From: Planctomycetota bacterium
GTDB taxonomy: Bacteria; Planctomycetota; OFTM77
Reading direction: 5' to 3'
Length of the DNA stretch: 64,000 nt
Assembly: GCA_029260795.1 (NCBI GenBank)
Contig: JAJDCO010000130.1
Coordinates: 124,001 to 188,000, forward strand
The position numbers were made by a program, and so were the translations under genes. Under the pieces are notes generated by a model that was not told the origin of the DNA, did no database searches, and saw only the letters and a list, made by a program, of their open reading frames with translations. Each line of letters opens with the position of its first letter. The first letter of the stretch is position 1. Shown here piece by piece: positions 25,190-35,126 of this stretch.

Positions 25190-26848
25190 GTGAGTTGGCT
25201 CATCACAAGCACGTTGGGGTCGTGGGAGATCGATGCTGGCCTCGGCATCGGCGAGCTCGTGAGCTGGGTCGCGATCGGTTTGGCGATCGTGTTGCCTTGG
25301 ATCATGCGCATCCACGACCGCGGCGCGCTTGCCCGCGTCCTACATGATCCGCTCCTCGAGTCTGAGCTCGATTCCGTCGAGGAGCCGAGCTCGCTGTTCG
25401 GCGCCGTGCTGTCGTCACTCACCGAAGGCGTCGCGGTCCTGGATGCGAACCAGCGCCTGCTCATGGCCAACTCCAGCTTCCGTGCTCTCTTCGACTGTCC
25501 GCCGGGCGAGCCCTTTCCCGAGACGTCGCGCAACGTCGAGCTGCGCTCTCACGTTCGAGACGCCATCAATCAGCAAGAGACGATCGAGGCTCATCTCGAA
25601 CGGGGCGGCGGGGAAGTGCTGCAGCGGATCGACGTCACGGCGTCACCGCTCGAGGACGAGCAGGGACGCTTCCTGCTGATCCTGCTCGTGCGCGACGTGA
25701 CGGAACGGCATCGTCTCGAAGAAGGCCTGCGTCACGCCCAACGCATGGAGAGCGTCGGCTCGCTCGCAGGCGGCATCGCCCACGACTTCAACAACCTTCT
25801 CGGTGGAATCCTCGGCTACGCATCGTACCTGCGTCACGAGCTGCCGAAGGAGTCGTCGTTGGTCGAGGCCGCCCTCAAGATCGAGTCCGCAGCTTCTCGC
25901 GCAGCCGATCTGACCGGTCAGCTGCTCACCTTGGCTCGTCAGGAGCCGGCGCGGCGCGAGCCAGTCGACATTCGAGCCTTGCTCGAAGATGCGGCCTCGG
26001 TCCTCGAGCGTACGCTGGCGAAGGAAGTCTCGATCGAGCTCGATTGCGGCCCCGACTTGCCGGCCGTCGAAGCCGACTCGCCTCAGCTCTTCCAGGTCTT
26101 CCTGAACCTCGCCGTCAACGCTCGAGACGCCATGCCGGGCGGCGGCATTCTGACACTGACCGCCCACCCGCTCACGATGAACGAGCGGGACACGCGGTCG
26201 CGTCCCGGCCTCCGGCCTGGCAGTTACGTCCTCATCCGTGTCTCGGATACCGGACAGGGCATGTCATCCGAAGTGCTCGCCAACCTCTTCGATCCGTTCT
26301 TCACGACCAAGAAGCCGGGGCAGGGTACCGGGCTCGGCTGCACGATCGCGTATCAGATCGTTCATGCCCACGGAGGCAGCCTCGAGGTACGCAGCGCTCC
26401 CCAGCGCGGCACCACCTTCGACATCTATCTCCCCGCATCCCGGCGACGCGTTCCGAGCTCGCCCACCAAGCAAGTGGAGCTCGCCGGCGGACAGGAGACG
26501 ATCCTGATCGTCGACGACGAGGAGATCATCCGACAGCTCGCCCAAGACCTGCTGACTCGCTTCGGCTATCGCACGCTGTCTGCAGTGGATGGGCTCGAAG
26601 CCCTCACGACTTTCCACGAGCATCGCGACGAGATCGATCTGGTGCTCTTGGATCTCGCGATGCCGCGGCTCGGTGGCCTGGAGGCCGCTCGTCGCATCCG
26701 CGTTCAGCGACCCGATGTGCGCATCCTGCTCTCGACCGGTTTCGGCGAGACCGATCACCCCGAGTTCCCGGTGGTCCAAAAGCCATACAAGATCGAAGAC
26801 TTGGCCAACGCAGTGCGCCAGTGCCTCGACGGTGGTGCGCGACACTGA
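25190..26848 (+). CDS. Hybrid sensor histidine kinase (PAS, HisKA, HATPase, receiver)
   Basis: A 552-residue protein. A membrane segment (about 20-40) is followed by a PAS domain (FGAVLSSLTEGVAVLDANQR, to about 172). Next come a HisKA helix pair with GGIAHDFNNLLGG (phospho-acceptor His198), a HATPase domain (N box NLAVNARDAM, G1 DTGQGM, G2 GTGLGC) and a receiver domain with the acidic pair IVDDEE, acceptor Asp in LLDLAMPRLGG and Lys in VQKPYK. The H box and overall architecture match NtrB-like hybrid kinases. The GTG start has GGGAGGG seven bases upstream. No separate regulator or output gene is adjacent, so the partner is unknown. Confidence 0.92.
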   Translation: MSWLITSTLGSWEIDAGLGIGELVSWVAIGLAIVLPWIMRIHDRGALARVLHDPLLESELDSVEEPSSLFGAVLSSLTEGVAVLDANQRLLMANSSFRALFDCPPGEPFPETSRNVELRSHVRDAINQQETIEAHLERGGGEVLQRIDVTASPLEDEQGRFLLILLVRDVTERHRLEEGLRHAQRMESVGSLAGGIAHDFNNLLGGILGYASYLRHELPKESSLVEAALKIESAASRAADLTGQLLTLARQEPARREPVDIRALLEDAASVLERTLAKEVSIELDCGPDLPAVEADSPQLFQVFLNLAVNARDAMPGGGILTLTAHPLTMNERDTRSRPGLRPGSYVLIRVSDTGQGMSSEVLANLFDPFFTTKKPGQGTGLGCTIAYQIVHAHGGSLEVRSAPQRGTTFDIYLPASRRRVPSSPTKQVELAGGQETILIVDDEEIIRQLAQDLLTRFGYRTLSAVDGLEALTTFHEHRDEIDLVLLDLAMPRLGGLEAARRIRVQRPDVRILLSTGFGETDHPEFPVVQKPYKIEDLANAVRQCLDGGARH

Positions 26849-26870
26849 GCCTGCGGCCGCCACGGCCCCG

Positions 26871-27872
26871 ATGAGAGTCGCGGTCACGGGCGGCACCGGG
26901 TTCCTGGGGCGAGCGGTGATGGCTCGGCTCGGAGCCTGCGGTCACGAGACGGTCGCCGTGGCTCGCGGCAGGATCTCGGCGCTCGAAGAGGTCGAGCTTC
27001 GTCAGGCCGACCTCGAAGATTCCGCGAGCTGGCGCGGTGCGTTCGATGGCTGCGACGCGGTGATTCATGCTGCCGCCGGCATCGCCTACTGGGAGCGCAA
27101 GCGGTCTTGGCTCGAAGCCGTCAATGTGCGAGGGACTCGAGCGGTGTGCGAGGAGGCGCTTCGAGCCGGTGTGCGCCGCTTCGTCCATGTGAGCTCCATC
27201 TCCGCTATTGGGCATTCCGAGTCCGGCCAGGTACTCGACGAGGAGAGCCCCTTCACGAGCGAGGCGCTCCACATCGGGTACTTCGACACGAAGCGGGACG
27301 CGGAGCACGAAGTCCAAGCGGCCGTCGAGCGCGGGCTGTCGGCCACGATCGTGAACCCCGGCGCGATCTTCGGCCCGAGCACGGTTCGGAGCAACACCAA
27401 CGACTTCCTGAAGGCGATCGCGAACGGACGGTTTCCATTCGTGCCGCCTGGCGTCCTGAACCTGATCGATCGACGCTCCGTGGCTGAAGGGATCGTCCGA
27501 GCGCTCGAAGGAGGCGCCGTCGGGAGACGTTACCTGCTCACCGGCGAGTCGGTCTCCTACGGTGAGCTCTTCGCCGAGATCCAACGTCTCGGTGGACGTC
27601 ATCGGCGACGCTGTCCTCTGCCGGGAGCCGTCTGGGCAATCGTGCGCGGCATCTCGCGCGCACTGGACGTGATTCACTGGACGCGCCCGCCCTTCACGCG
27701 TGAGGCGTTGCTGGCGTTGACACTGAAGATGCGCTTCACCAACGAGCGAGCTCGGCGTGAGCTCGGATGGCGACCGCGACCACTCGACGAAGCGCTCGGA
27801 GAGACCCTCGCCTGGATCCAGGCAGGTCAGGTCGTCCCGGCCGCGGGTACTGACGAGCATCGATCGGGGTAA
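26871..27872 (+). CDS. NAD-dependent epimerase/dehydratase (extended SDR)
   Basis: A 333-residue extended short-chain dehydrogenase. The nucleotide motif is VTGGTGFLG (5-13). The active site has HVSSISA (Ser about 109-110) and Y137-F-D-T-K141. The C-terminal half resembles HpnA-type sugar epimerases and dihydroflavonol-4-reductase-like enzymes (NPGAIFGPSTVR, LNLIDRRSVAEGI, REALLALTLK). It begins 22 bases after the kinase stop and may be cotranscribed. A GTG 36 bases upstream is a possible alternative start. The substrate is unknown; no hopanoid or sugar operon surrounds it. Confidence 0.85.
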   Translation: MRVAVTGGTGFLGRAVMARLGACGHETVAVARGRISALEEVELRQADLEDSASWRGAFDGCDAVIHAAAGIAYWERKRSWLEAVNVRGTRAVCEEALRAGVRRFVHVSSISAIGHSESGQVLDEESPFTSEALHIGYFDTKRDAEHEVQAAVERGLSATIVNPGAIFGPSTVRSNTNDFLKAIANGRFPFVPPGVLNLIDRRSVAEGIVRALEGGAVGRRYLLTGESVSYGELFAEIQRLGGRHRRRCPLPGAVWAIVRGISRALDVIHWTRPPFTREALLALTLKMRFTNERARRELGWRPRPLDEALGETLAWIQAGQVVPAAGTDEHRSG

Positions 27873-28070
27873 AGCATGGTGAACGAAGCCCATCCCCGCG
27901 CGACAGCCGGAAACCATTTCCCTCCAACGAGTTGGACCTAAGCAACGGCGGCGATTGTCACAGCTGCTGAAGTCCGCTTTCTCGGGACGACCTCCCAGGC
28001 TGGACGTGCTGGCGCGAGAGCCTCGACCGCGGATGTCCGCCCGGCACTCGAGCGCCCTTCATCCAAGACG

Positions 28071-28098
28071 TTCCCGACCGTGCGAGTTTCTGTAGAGT
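28071..28098 (+). promoter_or_regulatory. Weak promoter candidate upstream of the SGNH gene
   Basis: TTCCCG, 16 bases, TAGAGT. The -10 box is good but the -35 is poor. It lies 34 bases before the chosen ATG. Confidence 0.3.
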
Positions 28099-28131
28099 GT
28101 GCGCTTTCGATTCTCGACGAGACCCACTGGC

Positions 28132-29271
28132 ATGACCCTGCGCCGCAAGCTGCTGTTCGCGCTGATCGTCAACCTGCTGATCCTCGGAGGGCTGGAGCTC
28201 GGGCTCCGAGTCTTCGGGTTTCAACATCGGCACACCGGCCTCGACATGCAGTTCTTCGGTCCCGAGTTCCACGAGACCATGGCGGGAGAGACGGATCAGT
28301 ATCGGCTCGACCCGCGAGTGTTTTGGGAGCCGAATCCTGGCGTGCGTGTCACGGGAAACGTCGATCGCATCAGCCCAGACGGCTTTCGTGAGGTCGGCCG
28401 CGACGTGCTGGACGAGCTCGAGCCCGAGATGCTCGCCAAGCTTCAGCCCATCCCCGCGGGCGGGTTCGCCGTTCGGCCGCCCAAGCCCGAGGGCGTTCTT
28501 CGAATCGCCTGCCTCGGAGACTCCTGCACCTACGGTATCGGGTTTGGTCAGGTGCTCCGCTTTCCCGACACGTATCCGGGTCGACTCTGGCTGACGCTGA
28601 AGGCGACCCATCCCGAGCGACGCTTTGAAGTTTTGAACACCGGCTGTCCCGGCTACTCGATCTTTCAAGGGCAGCGTGTCCTCGAGGAGAAGGTCCTGGC
28701 CTACCATCCTGACGTGGTGACGCTCTACTTCGGCGCCTACAACGATTACACACCGGCCATCGAGATGAATGACGTCGAGCGAGGCAAGCTCGACGACGGC
28801 GGCCTCGAGCTGCCGCTGTACCACCGCGTGCTGCGTGAGCTCCGCATCTATCAGCTCCTGACACTCGGGCTGGCCAAGCTCGGGCTGACGAGCCAGTTTC
28901 AACCTCGGCAGGAGTACAACCGACAGTTCGCCCAAGGTGAGACGCCTCTGGGCCGCCGGGTCGGGCTCGATGACTTTCGACGTATCGCGCGCGAGATGAT
29001 CGCCGCCTGCCGAGAGAACGAGATCGTTCCCCTCTTGATCACGCCTCCACTCGCCAAAGAGCAACGCGAGAAGTACCCGATCAGTGATCGATACGCGGAG
29101 GCGATTGCCGAGGTGGCCCGCACCGAGAGGGTCACACTGCTCGATCTTCGAGGCGAGTTCGAGCGTCGCGAGAAGGATGGCGAGGAGCTCTACATCGATC
29201 CGATCCATCCGAACGCTCGCGGCATGAAGCTGATCGCGGAAGCCATCGCCGAGGTGATCCCTCCCAAGTAG
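28132..29271 (+). CDS. Membrane-anchored SGNH/GDSL hydrolase
   Basis: A 379-residue protein with an N-terminal signal-anchor (LLFALIVNLLILGGLELGL). The SGNH blocks are all visible: IACLGDSCTYG (block I Ser), NTGCPGYS (Gly), YFGAYND (Asn) and IDPIHPNARG (Asp and His). SGNH enzymes hydrolyse or transfer acyl groups, and membrane-anchored ones often modify surface glycans. The ATG at the signal-anchor is preferred over a GTG 33 bases upstream. It is monocistronic in appearance. The convergent sulfatase-like gene ends 61 bases downstream. Confidence 0.87.
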   Translation: MTLRRKLLFALIVNLLILGGLELGLRVFGFQHRHTGLDMQFFGPEFHETMAGETDQYRLDPRVFWEPNPGVRVTGNVDRISPDGFREVGRDVLDELEPEMLAKLQPIPAGGFAVRPPKPEGVLRIACLGDSCTYGIGFGQVLRFPDTYPGRLWLTLKATHPERRFEVLNTGCPGYSIFQGQRVLEEKVLAYHPDVVTLYFGAYNDYTPAIEMNDVERGKLDDGGLELPLYHRVLRELRIYQLLTLGLAKLGLTSQFQPRQEYNRQFAQGETPLGRRVGLDDFRRIAREMIAACRENEIVPLLITPPLAKEQREKYPISDRYAEAIAEVARTERVTLLDLRGEFERREKDGEELYIDPIHPNARGMKLIAEAIAEVIPPK

Positions 29272-29332
29272 AGAGACCCAGTGCCGGCCTGCCTCGCTCG
29301 GACGGTCCCTGCCCCCGCCTGCGGACGATCCA

Positions 29333-31906
29333 CTACTCGCGTCGACCGGCCGTCACGATCTCGTCGTCTTCTTGAATGCGCTCCCAGCGACGTGCCCACC
29401 AAGTGTCGAGCTCACCCCCCAGGCTGTTGAGGATGACGTTGGCCTCTCTCGAGACGTCGTGGCTCTCCAGGGGATCGGACTGGATCTGATAGAGAGCGTC
29501 GAGGCTCGAGTCGCCAGCCGGCCTGACGAGCTTCCACTCAGCGGTCCGCACAGCCACCGTGTTGCCGGAGCCGCGGCTCACATTCCCGAGGCAGGAGAAG
29601 GCGAGGGGCCGCTTCGAGCCACCGCCGCGTGCTGGCCAAGCGGAGATGTCCGGTCCTTCCGGTGTCGCGAGTCCGAGTAGACCGGTCACGGTCGCGAAGA
29701 GCCCGCCCAGGCTAACGACATCGGGAATGCGCCGGCCTTCGATGCCCGGGCCATCGACGATCAACGGCATCCGAATGCTCTCCTCGTGGAGCGACTGTCC
29801 GGACCCGAGTCGGCCATGCTCGAAGAGCTGCTCACCGTGGGTGCCGAGCACGATGACGATCGTCTTTCGCCCGTAGGACCGGCGCTCCAACTCACTCACC
29901 AGCTGACCGAACGCGCGGTCCCAAGCGACCACGCCCGCGTCATAGCGTTCACCGAGCTGCTGCTGCTCCGCCTCGGACGGACAGTAGGCTCGCTCCAGCT
30001 CGGCACGCAATGGCTCGAGCTTCTCCGGGAGGATCAATCGTCCCTCGTCATCGCGACGGCATTCGCAACGCAGGTCGAACTTCTCGAGGATCCGGTCATA
30101 CCGCTGCCACAAGGCGATCCGATCGCGCTTCGGGTCCGTCACGTGAGGCTCGAGGAGCCCCTTCTTGGCTCGGTCCTCCGGGTCGAAGGCGAAGGGGGCC
30201 GAGACGTCGACGCAACGAAGGAAGGCGAAGAACTGCTCATCGGGACGAGCATCCGCCCAATCCAAGAGACCTTGGAAGAGCTCGGACGCCGTCACTTTCG
30301 GTCGCGGGCGCCGGGGGTAGTTGGTGAACGAAACCCAGGTCGCGAAGCCTTGATCGAGACCGCGGTCTCGAAGCGAGATGCTCGCCATATCGTTCGGGAC
30401 GAAAGCTCCGGTTCGCAATCCGGCGGTGGTGAGGTACTCGGCCAAAGTCAGCTCATCCCCGCTGAGCCGGCTTCGCTTGCCGAGCCCGAGTACACCCAGC
30501 GCGTGGGGATAGCGCCCGGCCATCAGGCTGGCGAGCGTCGAAACCGACCACGGCGCGGGCGCAATCGCGGTCTCATAGACTCGAGACCCCTCGGAGAAGG
30601 CGTTCAGGTTGGGAGTCAGCTCGCTCTGCGCCCCGTAGCTGCCGACTCGATCACTTCGGAGCCCGTCGACCGCGAGCACGATCACGTTGGGCCGCTCGGT
30701 GGACGAGTAGCGATAGTCGACGGGAATCCGGCGACCCAATCGAAGCCGTGTCCAACCAACCAGCACCTTGGCGTTGGGAAGCGGGTCCGGGCGCGAGGTC
30801 CGGAAGGCGACCTGAACACCGCGTCCCGACCACCTCGAGAGATCGATCCGATCCTTCAGCAGACCCTCGGGACCGGGCGTATCCGGCTCGTAGGTGACGC
30901 GCGACCAGACCGGTGCGCCATCGATCCGAATCTCGAACGTCAGCTCCGGACGAGGTCCCGGTCGATACGTCACGCGCTGCCGAGGCACATGGATGGCCTC
31001 CACCTCCAGAAAGCCCTCCTCGGGCACGAAGAGGCGCGTCTGAAACTCCGACGTCGGAGCGGCGACCATCCAATTCGCATCCGTCTCGGCATTCAACAGA
31101 CGAGCGACCCGCCGGGGCAGCGGCATCACGCGAAGTGGGTCCAGCGGATTCTCGGCTCGGATCATCGCTTGAGTGCTGAACGTCGAAATCAGATTCTCGC
31201 CGAGAGTGGGTCGACGCAGCGGAGACGCCGGAGGGGCCGGACTCGGCACCTTCGCCTCAATACGCGGCTCCGCGACGAAGCACACGCCGCCGCCACCTTC
31301 CTCTCGACACTCCAAGCGCAATCGCAAGCGTCCCGACGGCAGGTTCAGTGCGACCTCGGCCGTCTCCCAACCCTTCGCCCGAGGCGGCAGAGTGCGCGCC
31401 TGCAGCATCCGAGGCGGACCGACATCGGGCAGGTGATAGAGTGCAAAGCGAGCCGGTTGCTTCTGAAACTCCGGCACGGCCAAGGAGCAGCGGAAAGTCG
31501 CATCGGCCGGAATCTCCAACGATCCGAACGTCACGGATCCACCGGCCGGCAGCACGAGCGAGGTTCGTCGCATGCCCTTGGCGGGCGCTACCCCGATCGC
31601 CTCGGTGAAGAGCTCCGACTTGGGCCCCTGAGCCGTCGCCTCGCCCAGGCGGGAGATCAAGTCGATTCGCTGGTCCAGCCACTGGGTCGGAGCCGGCGGA
31701 TCGGGCCGAGTCAGAATGAAGACCAGCACGACCACCGTCATGAGGGAAACGACTCCCTGAAGAACTCGTTTCCGGACGAGCAGCCGCTGTGCTTCGCGAC
31801 GGCCCGGAACGGGGTGGTGCTTCTCGAAAATGTACTGATCGCGAAAGATCGACAAGGGGGGAATCTCTCGAAGACGTCTCACCGACGACCGTGAGACCGC
31901 CCCCAT
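29333..31906 (-). CDS. Membrane-anchored sulfatase-like pseudoenzyme
   Basis: An 857-residue protein with a basic cytoplasmic N-terminus (about 45 residues), one membrane helix (GVVSLMTVVVLVFIL) and a large external part. Residues 90-420 are beta-rich and resemble the pre-domain of the other sulfatase-like proteins. The catalytic-domain homologue begins PNVIVLAVDGLRSDRVGSYG. The nucleophile region is WSVSTLASLMAG (no C/S-x-P-x-R). The distal metal site reads LGTHGEQLFEHGRLGSGQS where active relatives have DHG and GHGH: the Asp is Thr and the His is Ser. Catalysis therefore seems lost; a scaffold or binding role is inferred. A weak promoter candidate lies about 60 bases upstream. Confidence 0.82.
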   Translation of the reverse strand: MGAVSRSSVRRLREIPPLSIFRDQYIFEKHHPVPGRREAQRLLVRKRVLQGVVSLMTVVVLVFILTRPDPPAPTQWLDQRIDLISRLGEATAQGPKSELFTEAIGVAPAKGMRRTSLVLPAGGSVTFGSLEIPADATFRCSLAVPEFQKQPARFALYHLPDVGPPRMLQARTLPPRAKGWETAEVALNLPSGRLRLRLECREEGGGGVCFVAEPRIEAKVPSPAPPASPLRRPTLGENLISTFSTQAMIRAENPLDPLRVMPLPRRVARLLNAETDANWMVAAPTSEFQTRLFVPEEGFLEVEAIHVPRQRVTYRPGPRPELTFEIRIDGAPVWSRVTYEPDTPGPEGLLKDRIDLSRWSGRGVQVAFRTSRPDPLPNAKVLVGWTRLRLGRRIPVDYRYSSTERPNVIVLAVDGLRSDRVGSYGAQSELTPNLNAFSEGSRVYETAIAPAPWSVSTLASLMAGRYPHALGVLGLGKRSRLSGDELTLAEYLTTAGLRTGAFVPNDMASISLRDRGLDQGFATWVSFTNYPRRPRPKVTASELFQGLLDWADARPDEQFFAFLRCVDVSAPFAFDPEDRAKKGLLEPHVTDPKRDRIALWQRYDRILEKFDLRCECRRDDEGRLILPEKLEPLRAELERAYCPSEAEQQQLGERYDAGVVAWDRAFGQLVSELERRSYGRKTIVIVLGTHGEQLFEHGRLGSGQSLHEESIRMPLIVDGPGIEGRRIPDVVSLGGLFATVTGLLGLATPEGPDISAWPARGGGSKRPLAFSCLGNVSRGSGNTVAVRTAEWKLVRPAGDSSLDALYQIQSDPLESHDVSREANVILNSLGGELDTWWARRWERIQEDDEIVTAGRRE

Positions 31907-31966
31907 CAGGGCGCGTCTTCCGAGTCGGGCGGGATGGGGATGGCGTGGAACCCAGGCAAGCTGGCG

Positions 31967-31995
31967 AGTATGAGAGGATTCGGGGCAAGCGTCCA
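31967..31995 (-). promoter_or_regulatory. Weak promoter candidate of the pseudoenzyme gene
   Basis: On the minus strand TGGACG, 17 bases, CATACT. It lies 61 bases before the ATG. Confidence 0.3.
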
Positions 31996-32159
31996 GACTG
32001 GAGCCTTGCGCGAACCGAACCCTAGGGTTGGACAGACCTTGGCATCCGGGATGTTCCCGGAATCTGCCCGTCCCACAGCTGAGATCCCTCGCCCAAGCCC
32101 ATCGGCGACCCCCTCAGCCGAGCCGCTCGCCCGCAGAGCGGGCGAGACGAGCTTCGGCG

Positions 32160-35126
32160 TCAGCTGCCAGGGCGATCTCCCGGCTCGATGATCTCGAACT
32201 CCTCGAGGGCATCCGACTCCAGGTCGACTTCGTCTTCCGGCCACTCCTCCGTATCCGTGGCGAGGCTTTGCGTGCCGTCCACTACGGAAGAGGGTAAAGA
32301 CGACGTCCGAGAAGGGAGATCCTCCGCCTCGTCGTCCGCCTTCGCCGGTGCCACTTCGACGACGGCGATCTTGTGGGCGGCGTTCTCCTGAGGCAAGCGA
32401 ACCAGCGTCTCGAATCGCTGGACTTCACTCATCGAGATCATGGCGCCGCTGACTGCCGGCTGGAGCCCGGGAGCCGCGGAGCCCGACTGCTCGGTGAGCG
32501 AGGGAGACTCCGGCCCAGTGCTCGAGCTCGTCCCAGGGGATGGCAATCCGCTGGAGGGGGGTAGAGAGAGCTTGGCCTCGGATCCCCCGGCATCCGCTTC
32601 CAAGGTGGATTCGCCGGCGTCGAGCTCCGCGGGGGTCGAGATCACCTCGTCTCCCTCGGAGTCGACTGCCCGAGCGTCCGCACTGGCTGCGTTCGAGGGG
32701 GACACGGCCTCCCTCGGCTCAGGATCCTCCGGCACCGGCTCATCGAGATCCGGGCCAGGTGAGGCCTCCGCCTCGACGACGGCCGGCGATTCCGGGCCGT
32801 CTTGCTTGGTCGAGGCTTCGGTTGCATGCCCTTCCTCCGAAGACGACGTCTCCGAGGGCTTCGTGAGAGGCTCAGGGAGAGTCAGGGCGGCCACGACGTC
32901 GACCGAGGCCACTGTTACCGAAGGAGAGGCCTCCGACTCGAGGACAACCTCGGAGTCGATCGGAGCTTCGGAGACCTCGTCCTTCGAAGCCGGCGGCGAC
33001 GTCTCGATCGGTGTGTCGTCGGACTCGAGGGCTTTGGGGGGTGCCTCTTCCGCGACCTCTTCGGTCCGAGGCTCAGCGACCGCCGCCGCGTCGGAAGGAC
33101 TCCGCGTCGAGTCCGAGGCGGCCTCGATCGTCACGGCTTCCTCCTCATCGTGGAAGCTCTCCATCTCACGATCGTAGGCATCCTGTCGTGCCAGGCGGAC
33201 CACCTCCCGAAAGATCTTCTCAAAGATCGGCACGGAAGAGAGCTGCCCGGTCTCGATGACGAACTGCTCCACCAGCTCTCGCGGGATGGCTTTGCCGTCG
33301 GCGACCAGATCACCGGCTTGAGCCTGGTTGCACAATCGATAGAAGGTGAGCACCTCGACCAAGGAGCGGGCGTCGAGGGACACGCGCTTTCCACCGAAGG
33401 CGAGCACCTGATCGAGGAGGTTCTTGCCACGGCGCCAACCGTCGCTCTCGGGCTCGTTGCGGATGAGGAAGAAGCGTTGCGCTCCCCCGGACTCGAGGTA
33501 GTCGACCACGGACTGCAGGTGGCTCGAGAACCGATTGCCGTTGCGAGTGTTGTTGACGACGAGGGCGACCCGATCGGTGCCGTGCTTGTGCTCGACGGTG
33601 AGGACGAAGTCGACCTTGTGATCCTCGGCGAGCCCTTCCTCGACGTGCGTGATCCGGCACCCGCCGATGCGATCGTCGTGCTCTTGGAATCGCAGGAAGC
33701 ACCGTCCCAAAGTCCAACGCAAGGTGCCTTCGTCGAAGTCGAGCGGGAAATCCCCCTCGAGGACGATCTCGTTCTCCTCTTCGACTCGTTGCTGCCGCAG
33801 GCGCTCGAGGTCGGCGATGGTCGAGTCCCAGAGCTTTCCGAGATGCTCTTGCCACGGCCACGGTCCACTGTCGCCCAGTCGGCTGCTGGTGCTGGTGGTC
33901 TGGATGGGGCTGGTGATCTCGAGGACGCGACCGAAGGTGCGAAGGTCCTCGATGCGGTCCAGGCAGAGGTTGATCAGCTCGCGAGCCATCGGAAGTCCGA
34001 GGACGGCGAACTCCTCGAAGAACTCGGGGCGGAAGGGATAGGTCGGGTAGGGTGGCTGGAGTTCACCGAACACGCGCTGCATGCGCGCGGCGACGAGCGC
34101 GGCCGCCGACTCGGTCGTGAGGCCGTCGAGATGAACCGGCCGCGACTCGAATCGAGCGATCTCGGGCTTCTGCAAGCGACGGGTATAGTCATGCACCCAA
34201 ACCTGCTTCAGGCAGGTGAAGAGGAGCAGACAGTTCGGCGTGAAGTCGTGGACGCGACACAGCGTGGTGACGAGCGCTTGGAAGCGCGAGTCGTCGTCTC
34301 CCCACAAGAGGCTCTCGTTCTGATCGAAGCAGATGACGAGCGGCTTGTAGAATCGGGAGAGGATGGCGAGGGCGCGAATCGTGTTGAAGGCCTCGTCCTC
34401 GGAGAGGAGCCCGCGCGGCGCTCCGATGCGCTTGAGATCGATGTCTTCGAGGTCTTTGCCCTTGAGCCAATCGAGCACCGTGGCGCGGTCCTCATCGAGC
34501 AGGACGCGGAAGAAGGTCTTGAGGAACTGCCGGTCGAGGTCGGGAGCGTCGTCACAGAGGTGCGTCAGCAGCGCCTCATAGATGGGGCGGAATCGATCCT
34601 GTCGGCGGAACGAGTTGAAGACGTACTCGAGAGAGCCGCTGAGCTTGTCGATCTGCTCACGGCCCTTGGGAGTGCGACCGACGCCTCGCTCGATCAACAG
34701 ATGCCGCCAAGTGTCCCGAATCACGCAGGCCGCGAAATCGACGATCTGGGGCGCGGCTCCGGGGCGACGTCGCCGACCGAGGCTGACGGCGATCTCACGC
34801 AGGATGTGCTTGCAGACGAGAGAAGCCTCGCCGAACGGCTCGACGTGGACGAAGAGCCCTCGCTCATCGAGCTGCCGGAGGATGCGGTGGATCAGGTGGC
34901 TCTTGCCGGCTCCGGTCTCTCCGAGCAGCAGAATGATGCGCGTCTGACGATCGCGATTCACGCCTTCGAGAAGACGAAACACGGTGTCGGAGGCAGCGGA
35001 GTTGATCGAAGAGACGTCGGTGATCGGAGCCCGATCCCAGGGATCGCCTACCGCGCGGTCTTCGAACGGATTCGGCTGGGTGAGGATCTGCTGCTGGATC
35101 CGGTCCAGGGCGCTACTGTCGGACAT
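32160..35126 (-). CDS. P-loop ATPase with degenerate nuclease-like middle domain and acidic tail
   Basis: A 988-residue protein in three parts. Residues 1-430 are an AAA/STAND-like ATPase: Walker A GETGAGKSH (69-77), a Walker B-like LVICFDQNESL with Gln replacing the usual Glu, and LLLFTCLKQVW as a sensor-like strand. Residues about 450-600 contain a mixed alpha/beta segment (KVDFVLTVEHKHGTDRVALV, NNTRNGNRFSSHLQSVVDYL) that resembles a PD-(D/E)xK fold lacking its E-x-K. Residues about 690-988 are Ser/Glu/Asp/Pro-rich and likely disordered. No signal peptide is seen. It overlaps the upstream wHTH gene by 14 bases, so the two form one unit. I do not recognise the family; DNA- or chromosome-related work, or defence, is a guess. 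Confidence 0.65.
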   Translation of the reverse strand: MSDSSALDRIQQQILTQPNPFEDRAVGDPWDRAPITDVSSINSAASDTVFRLLEGVNRDRQTRIILLLGETGAGKSHLIHRILRQLDERGLFVHVEPFGEASLVCKHILREIAVSLGRRRRPGAAPQIVDFAACVIRDTWRHLLIERGVGRTPKGREQIDKLSGSLEYVFNSFRRQDRFRPIYEALLTHLCDDAPDLDRQFLKTFFRVLLDEDRATVLDWLKGKDLEDIDLKRIGAPRGLLSEDEAFNTIRALAILSRFYKPLVICFDQNESLLWGDDDSRFQALVTTLCRVHDFTPNCLLLFTCLKQVWVHDYTRRLQKPEIARFESRPVHLDGLTTESAAALVAARMQRVFGELQPPYPTYPFRPEFFEEFAVLGLPMARELINLCLDRIEDLRTFGRVLEITSPIQTTSTSSRLGDSGPWPWQEHLGKLWDSTIADLERLRQQRVEEENEIVLEGDFPLDFDEGTLRWTLGRCFLRFQEHDDRIGGCRITHVEEGLAEDHKVDFVLTVEHKHGTDRVALVVNNTRNGNRFSSHLQSVVDYLESGGAQRFFLIRNEPESDGWRRGKNLLDQVLAFGGKRVSLDARSLVEVLTFYRLCNQAQAGDLVADGKAIPRELVEQFVIETGQLSSVPIFEKIFREVVRLARQDAYDREMESFHDEEEAVTIEAASDSTRSPSDAAAVAEPRTEEVAEEAPPKALESDDTPIETSPPASKDEVSEAPIDSEVVLESEASPSVTVASVDVVAALTLPEPLTKPSETSSSEEGHATEASTKQDGPESPAVVEAEASPGPDLDEPVPEDPEPREAVSPSNAASADARAVDSEGDEVISTPAELDAGESTLEADAGGSEAKLSLPPSSGLPSPGTSSSTGPESPSLTEQSGSAAPGLQPAVSGAMISMSEVQRFETLVRLPQENAAHKIAVVEVAPAKADDEAEDLPSRTSSLPSSVVDGTQSLATDTEEWPEDEVDLESDALEEFEIIEPGDRPGS

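Noticed and set aside
29786-31894. Plus-strand open frame opposite the pseudoenzyme gene
   Set aside because: It is the complement of a well-supported sulfatase-like protein, and its translation is low-complexity.
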